A program made the position numbers and the translations under genes. The notes under the pieces are model-generated. The model searched no databases. It was not told where the DNA came from and worked only from the letters and a program-made list of their open reading frames with translations. This document shows, piece after piece, positions 61,672 through 64,000 of a stretch of DNA of 64,000 bases. Where the stretch lies: NCBI RefSeq assembly GCF_032051675.1, contig NZ_CP116968.1:4209001-4273000 (forward strand), given 5' to 3'. The DNA comes from Candidatus Nitrospira neomarina. Its GTDB lineage: Bacteria; Nitrospirota; Nitrospiria; Nitrospirales; UBA8639. Position 1 is the first letter of the stretch; every line of letters starts with the position of its first letter.

Positions 61672-62985
61672 TTAATCTTTATCGGTGTTCTCGATTTCCA
61701 ACACGACCGGGCAATGATCGGAGAGTTGCCGGTAGGCGAGCGGATAGTTTCCTCGAATGCGTTCACAGCCTGCCACGGCGCAATAGCCGGTGACCTGAAC
61801 GGTGGTGACGGTGACTTCTTGCATCTCTTGAGGCACGAGCACATGATCCAGCCAGCCACCGCGTCCGCGAAAATAGTGGGAACATTGCGGATGTAAGGTC
61901 AGATCAACAAACCCGGGTTTTTCCTTGGCAACTTTCCTGCGCAGATTTTTCAGCTCGGAGTCTCGCGATTGCCAATCGCCCGCGCCCATCGTATTGAAGT
62001 CGCCGAGAAGAATCACATCCCGGTCGCGAGCGAGGAGGGGATCGATCGCTTCATCAATCCGGTTTAAGGCGTGATGCCGATCCTCCACGGCAAACACCGT
62101 GGGACCGGATTTTAAATGCAATCCGATCAGATGAAAATCAACTCCATGGGGTTCTCTGGCTTGTACCCACGCATATTGCCCTGGGCGTAATCCGTAGGTG
62201 CAGGCGTTATGAGCCGATTTTGCCCTCGCGTTAAACTGCCACAAGCTTTCAAACTGAGACAAGGACACGCGGGTGTCGTTCCACAACAGGCCGACATGAT
62301 GGTCCTCGGGCCGGCCGCACGGTTGGCGATACCACCGCCATGTGTCTCCCGTCTGTTGATTCAGCGACGCGATGATCGTGTTCCAGGCTTTGGTGGCCTC
62401 TGGGGTCGCGAGACTTTCCTGGACCGCGAGAATATCAATTTGCATCCAACGGATCGCACAGATCAGCCAGTCGAGATCGGTCGGATCGGCATGATCCTCC
62501 TTTTGGTCTGTGGGCTGACCGATGGGAAACCATCGGATATTCCATGTGGCAAGCCGGATCTTGACAGAAGATTCCGCAGCCATACGGCTGCCTTGCTTGA
62601 CGGCGGTCTCGCACTGATCCCGGCTGGCCCATACTTCGTGCTCTCCTCCTGCAGCAGTCTGAGGAGCTTCGGGTGTGGATTGTGGCTGTGGTTGCAATGA
62701 ACCCGTTTTGAGATATTTTTTATGCACCCAGGCCGTTTTCCCATCTGGCAGGCGAAGGGAAAGCCATTGTCCATTCTGTGCAGTCTCCTCAATGGTAGCG
62801 CTGGTGCCCGTCGGGACATGCTTCAGATAGCTCGGGGCAGGGTTGCGATGGAGAGGCACTCCGATTGGTTTAATGGCTTCAAGAGTCACCGATTGCCCAA
62901 CCTCAAAATCTTGGGCGAAGGTGATGGTCCAGCCACACATGGTGAACCAGCATACAAAGCCGAATGTAGAGAAAAGCTTATGCAT
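61672..62985 (-). CDS. Secreted SH3b - endonuclease/exonuclease/phosphatase protein
   Basis: A 437-aa secreted protein with a signal peptide (FVCWFTMCGWTITFA). Residues ~25-90 are a bacterial SH3-like domain (PTGTSATIEETAQNGQWLSLRLPDGKTAWV in sense). Residues ~145-435 are an EEP-family phosphoesterase: IRLATWNIRWF, ILAVQES, HLIGLHLKSG, VILLGDFNTM and LSDHCPVVLEI. It would cleave phosphodiester or phosphomonoester bonds outside the cytoplasm, for example extracellular nucleic acid. It stands alone. Confidence 0.85.
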   Translation of the reverse strand: MHKLFSTFGFVCWFTMCGWTITFAQDFEVGQSVTLEAIKPIGVPLHRNPAPSYLKHVPTGTSATIEETAQNGQWLSLRLPDGKTAWVHKKYLKTGSLQPQPQSTPEAPQTAAGGEHEVWASRDQCETAVKQGSRMAAESSVKIRLATWNIRWFPIGQPTDQKEDHADPTDLDWLICAIRWMQIDILAVQESLATPEATKAWNTIIASLNQQTGDTWRWYRQPCGRPEDHHVGLLWNDTRVSLSQFESLWQFNARAKSAHNACTYGLRPGQYAWVQAREPHGVDFHLIGLHLKSGPTVFAVEDRHHALNRIDEAIDPLLARDRDVILLGDFNTMGAGDWQSRDSELKNLRRKVAKEKPGFVDLTLHPQCSHYFRGRGGWLDHVLVPQEMQEVTVTTVQVTGYCAVAGCERIRGNYPLAYRQLSDHCPVVLEIENTDKD

Positions 62986-63313
62986 GTCCTCTACTTACCA
63001 AAACTTGGGATAGAATACCAATCGGGGCCCGGAGTGCCTGTCATGCGGAAATAGGCCCTGAGGCGGACCTCCTTCTCGTTGTCTCCCGGTCAAAACCCAT
63101 CAATGCGGAATAGACCTTTGGTGTTTTCGAAGTTGTCCTGGGGTCCCCGCTTCGTCACACCGGGCAGACTTGATTGAATGCCAAAGCGAGGTTAGTGTCT
63201 CGGGCCGGCCGGCCACGGGGTGGGAGAACGGGCCCGCCGTCCGCTTCGAGTATGCGATAATGAATATAACATTTAGACCGTAACCCCATGCACGTTTTTG
63301 AGGAGTCAGCCTG
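62986..63313. other. Intergenic region upstream of formate-tetrahydrofolate ligase
   Basis: No gene is visible. The last 80 bases are AT-rich (GATAATGAATATAACATTT near 63256-63274) and probably carry the promoter of the ligase gene, but no clear -35 box is paired with it. GC-rich palindromic sequence (GGGCCGGCCGGCC) lies near 63201. Confidence 0.4.
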
Positions 63314-64000
63314 ATGAGCCATTCTTCCATTAACCTCGACATCGCCAACCGCATCCCCTTGCAACCCATCGCCGAAGTGGCCTGGGAAAAACTCCAACTG
63401 GATGCGAGTCAAATCGAATTGTATGGGCGGTATAAGGCCAAAATTCCCTTAGCGTCCCTCCCGCCATTTCCGAACAAGCCGGAGAGTAAGCTTATTTTGG
63501 TGACCGCCATGAGTCCGACGACGGCTGGAGAAGGCAAGACCACGACACTCATCGGTCTGGTAGACGGCTTGAATAAGATCGGCAAACGGGCTGTGGCGGC
63601 CGTTCGGGAGCCAAGCCTGGGGCCCTGTTTCGGAATGAAGGGCGGCGGATGTGGGGGAGGGCATGCCCAGGTTGTCCCTATGACCGACATCAATTTACAT
63701 TTCACTGGGGACTTTCATGCGATCACGTCTGCGCACAATATGTTGGCGGCGCTGGTAGACAATCATTTGTATTGGGGGCACAAACCCCAGATTGATCCGC
63801 GTCGGGTGACGTGGGGTCGGGTGCTGGATGTGAATGATCGGTCCCTGCGATCCGTGGTCACGGGACTTGGGGGAAAATCCAACGGATTTACCAGAGAAGC
63901 CCGGTTTGATATCACCGCAGCTTCGGAGGTCATGGCGATTCTGTGTCTGGCGACCGACCTTCAGGATCTTCAACAACGTCTCGGTCATATTAAAGTGGGG
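63314..64000 (+). CDS. fhs: Formate-tetrahydrofolate ligase, N-terminal part (partial)
   Basis: ATP-dependent ligation of formate to tetrahydrofolate, feeding one-carbon metabolism. The frame runs from ATG 63314 to the window end (229 codons, truncated). AGGAG lies eight bases upstream. Typical landmarks are [19 protein letters not shown] (P-loop), [20 protein letters not shown], and [20 protein letters not shown], followed by [10 protein letters not shown]. About 325 residues should follow outside the window. In Nitrospirota this enzyme can act in folate-linked carbon metabolism. Confidence 0.96.
   Translation, partial: MSHSSINLDIANRIPLQPIAEVAWEKLQLDASQIELYGRYKAKIPLASLPPFPNKPESKLILVTAMSPTTAGEGKTTTLIGLVDGLNKIGKRAVAAVREPSLGPCFGMKGGGCGGGHAQVVPMTDINLHFTGDFHAITSAHNMLAALVDNHLYWGHKPQIDPRRVTWGRVLDVNDRSLRSVVTGLGGKSNGFTREARFDITAASEVMAILCLATDLQDLQQRLGHIKVG

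Overview
The window reads as a chromosomal segment of a Gram-negative-type bacterium, most likely of the phylum Nitrospirota and close to Nitrospira with moderate GC. This is an inference from gene order, LPS-transport and type IV pilus genes, and overall protein character; no rRNA is present to confirm it. There is no tRNA, rRNA, CRISPR array or complete insertion sequence that I can see.

Layout. 1-9.9 kb is the spc/alpha ribosomal region, from the tail of rplN through rplX-rplE-rpsN-rpsH-rplF-rplR-rpsE-rpmD-rplO-secY-adk-map-infA-rpmJ-rpsM-rpsK-rpsD-rpoA-rplQ. 10.1-14.8 kb holds lptC-lptA-lptB-rpoN-rapZ. 15.1-17.9 kb is pilMNOP without pilQ. 18.1-26.5 kb holds aroC, aroB, a GAF-GAF-ANTAR regulator, nadE and glnD. 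26.6-41.9 kb is an iron-responsive region: several Fur-box-like sites, two divergent peroxiredoxin-fold paralogues, small zinc-ribbon proteins, a di-heme MauG/CcpA-type protein, a flavinylation module (FMN-bind protein, four-helix membrane protein, lipoproteins, ApbE), a porin and Fur itself. 42-45.7 kb is ordinary (ComEA-like, M32 carboxypeptidase, O-methyltransferase). 45.9-59.9 kb is an accessory island. 60-64 kb holds a YdjM-like protein, a CDF transporter, an EEP-family protein and the start of formate-tetrahydrofolate ligase.

The best-supported new biology is at 21.85-21.97 kb. A sigma70-type promoter drives a leader of about 90 nt carrying two hairpins with six-base loops, both with A at position 1 and G at position 4. 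The second hairpin shares its 3' arm with a strong intrinsic terminator that ends just before nadE. This is the architecture of ANTAR antitermination, and the gene immediately upstream encodes a GAF-GAF-ANTAR protein. I infer that this protein controls readthrough into nadE-glnD, linking NAD synthesis and PII signalling to a ligand sensed by the GAF domains.

The accessory island holds two candidate defence modules. The first (45.9-51.4 kb, visibly GC-rich) combines a TIR/deoxyribosyltransferase-like + TPR + SLOG-like protein, a patatin phospholipase, and a DUF4062-TM-repeat protein whose 144-bp repeats carry a 23-bp frameshifting insertion. The second (53.1-56.0 kb, AT-rich) pairs a DUF4297 (Cap4-type) nuclease with a Rad50-like ATPase, resembling two-gene Lamassu. 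Three copies of a roughly 208-bp structured repeat, a 113-bp MITE-like element and a decayed duplicate of a hydrolase 3' end surround the second module.
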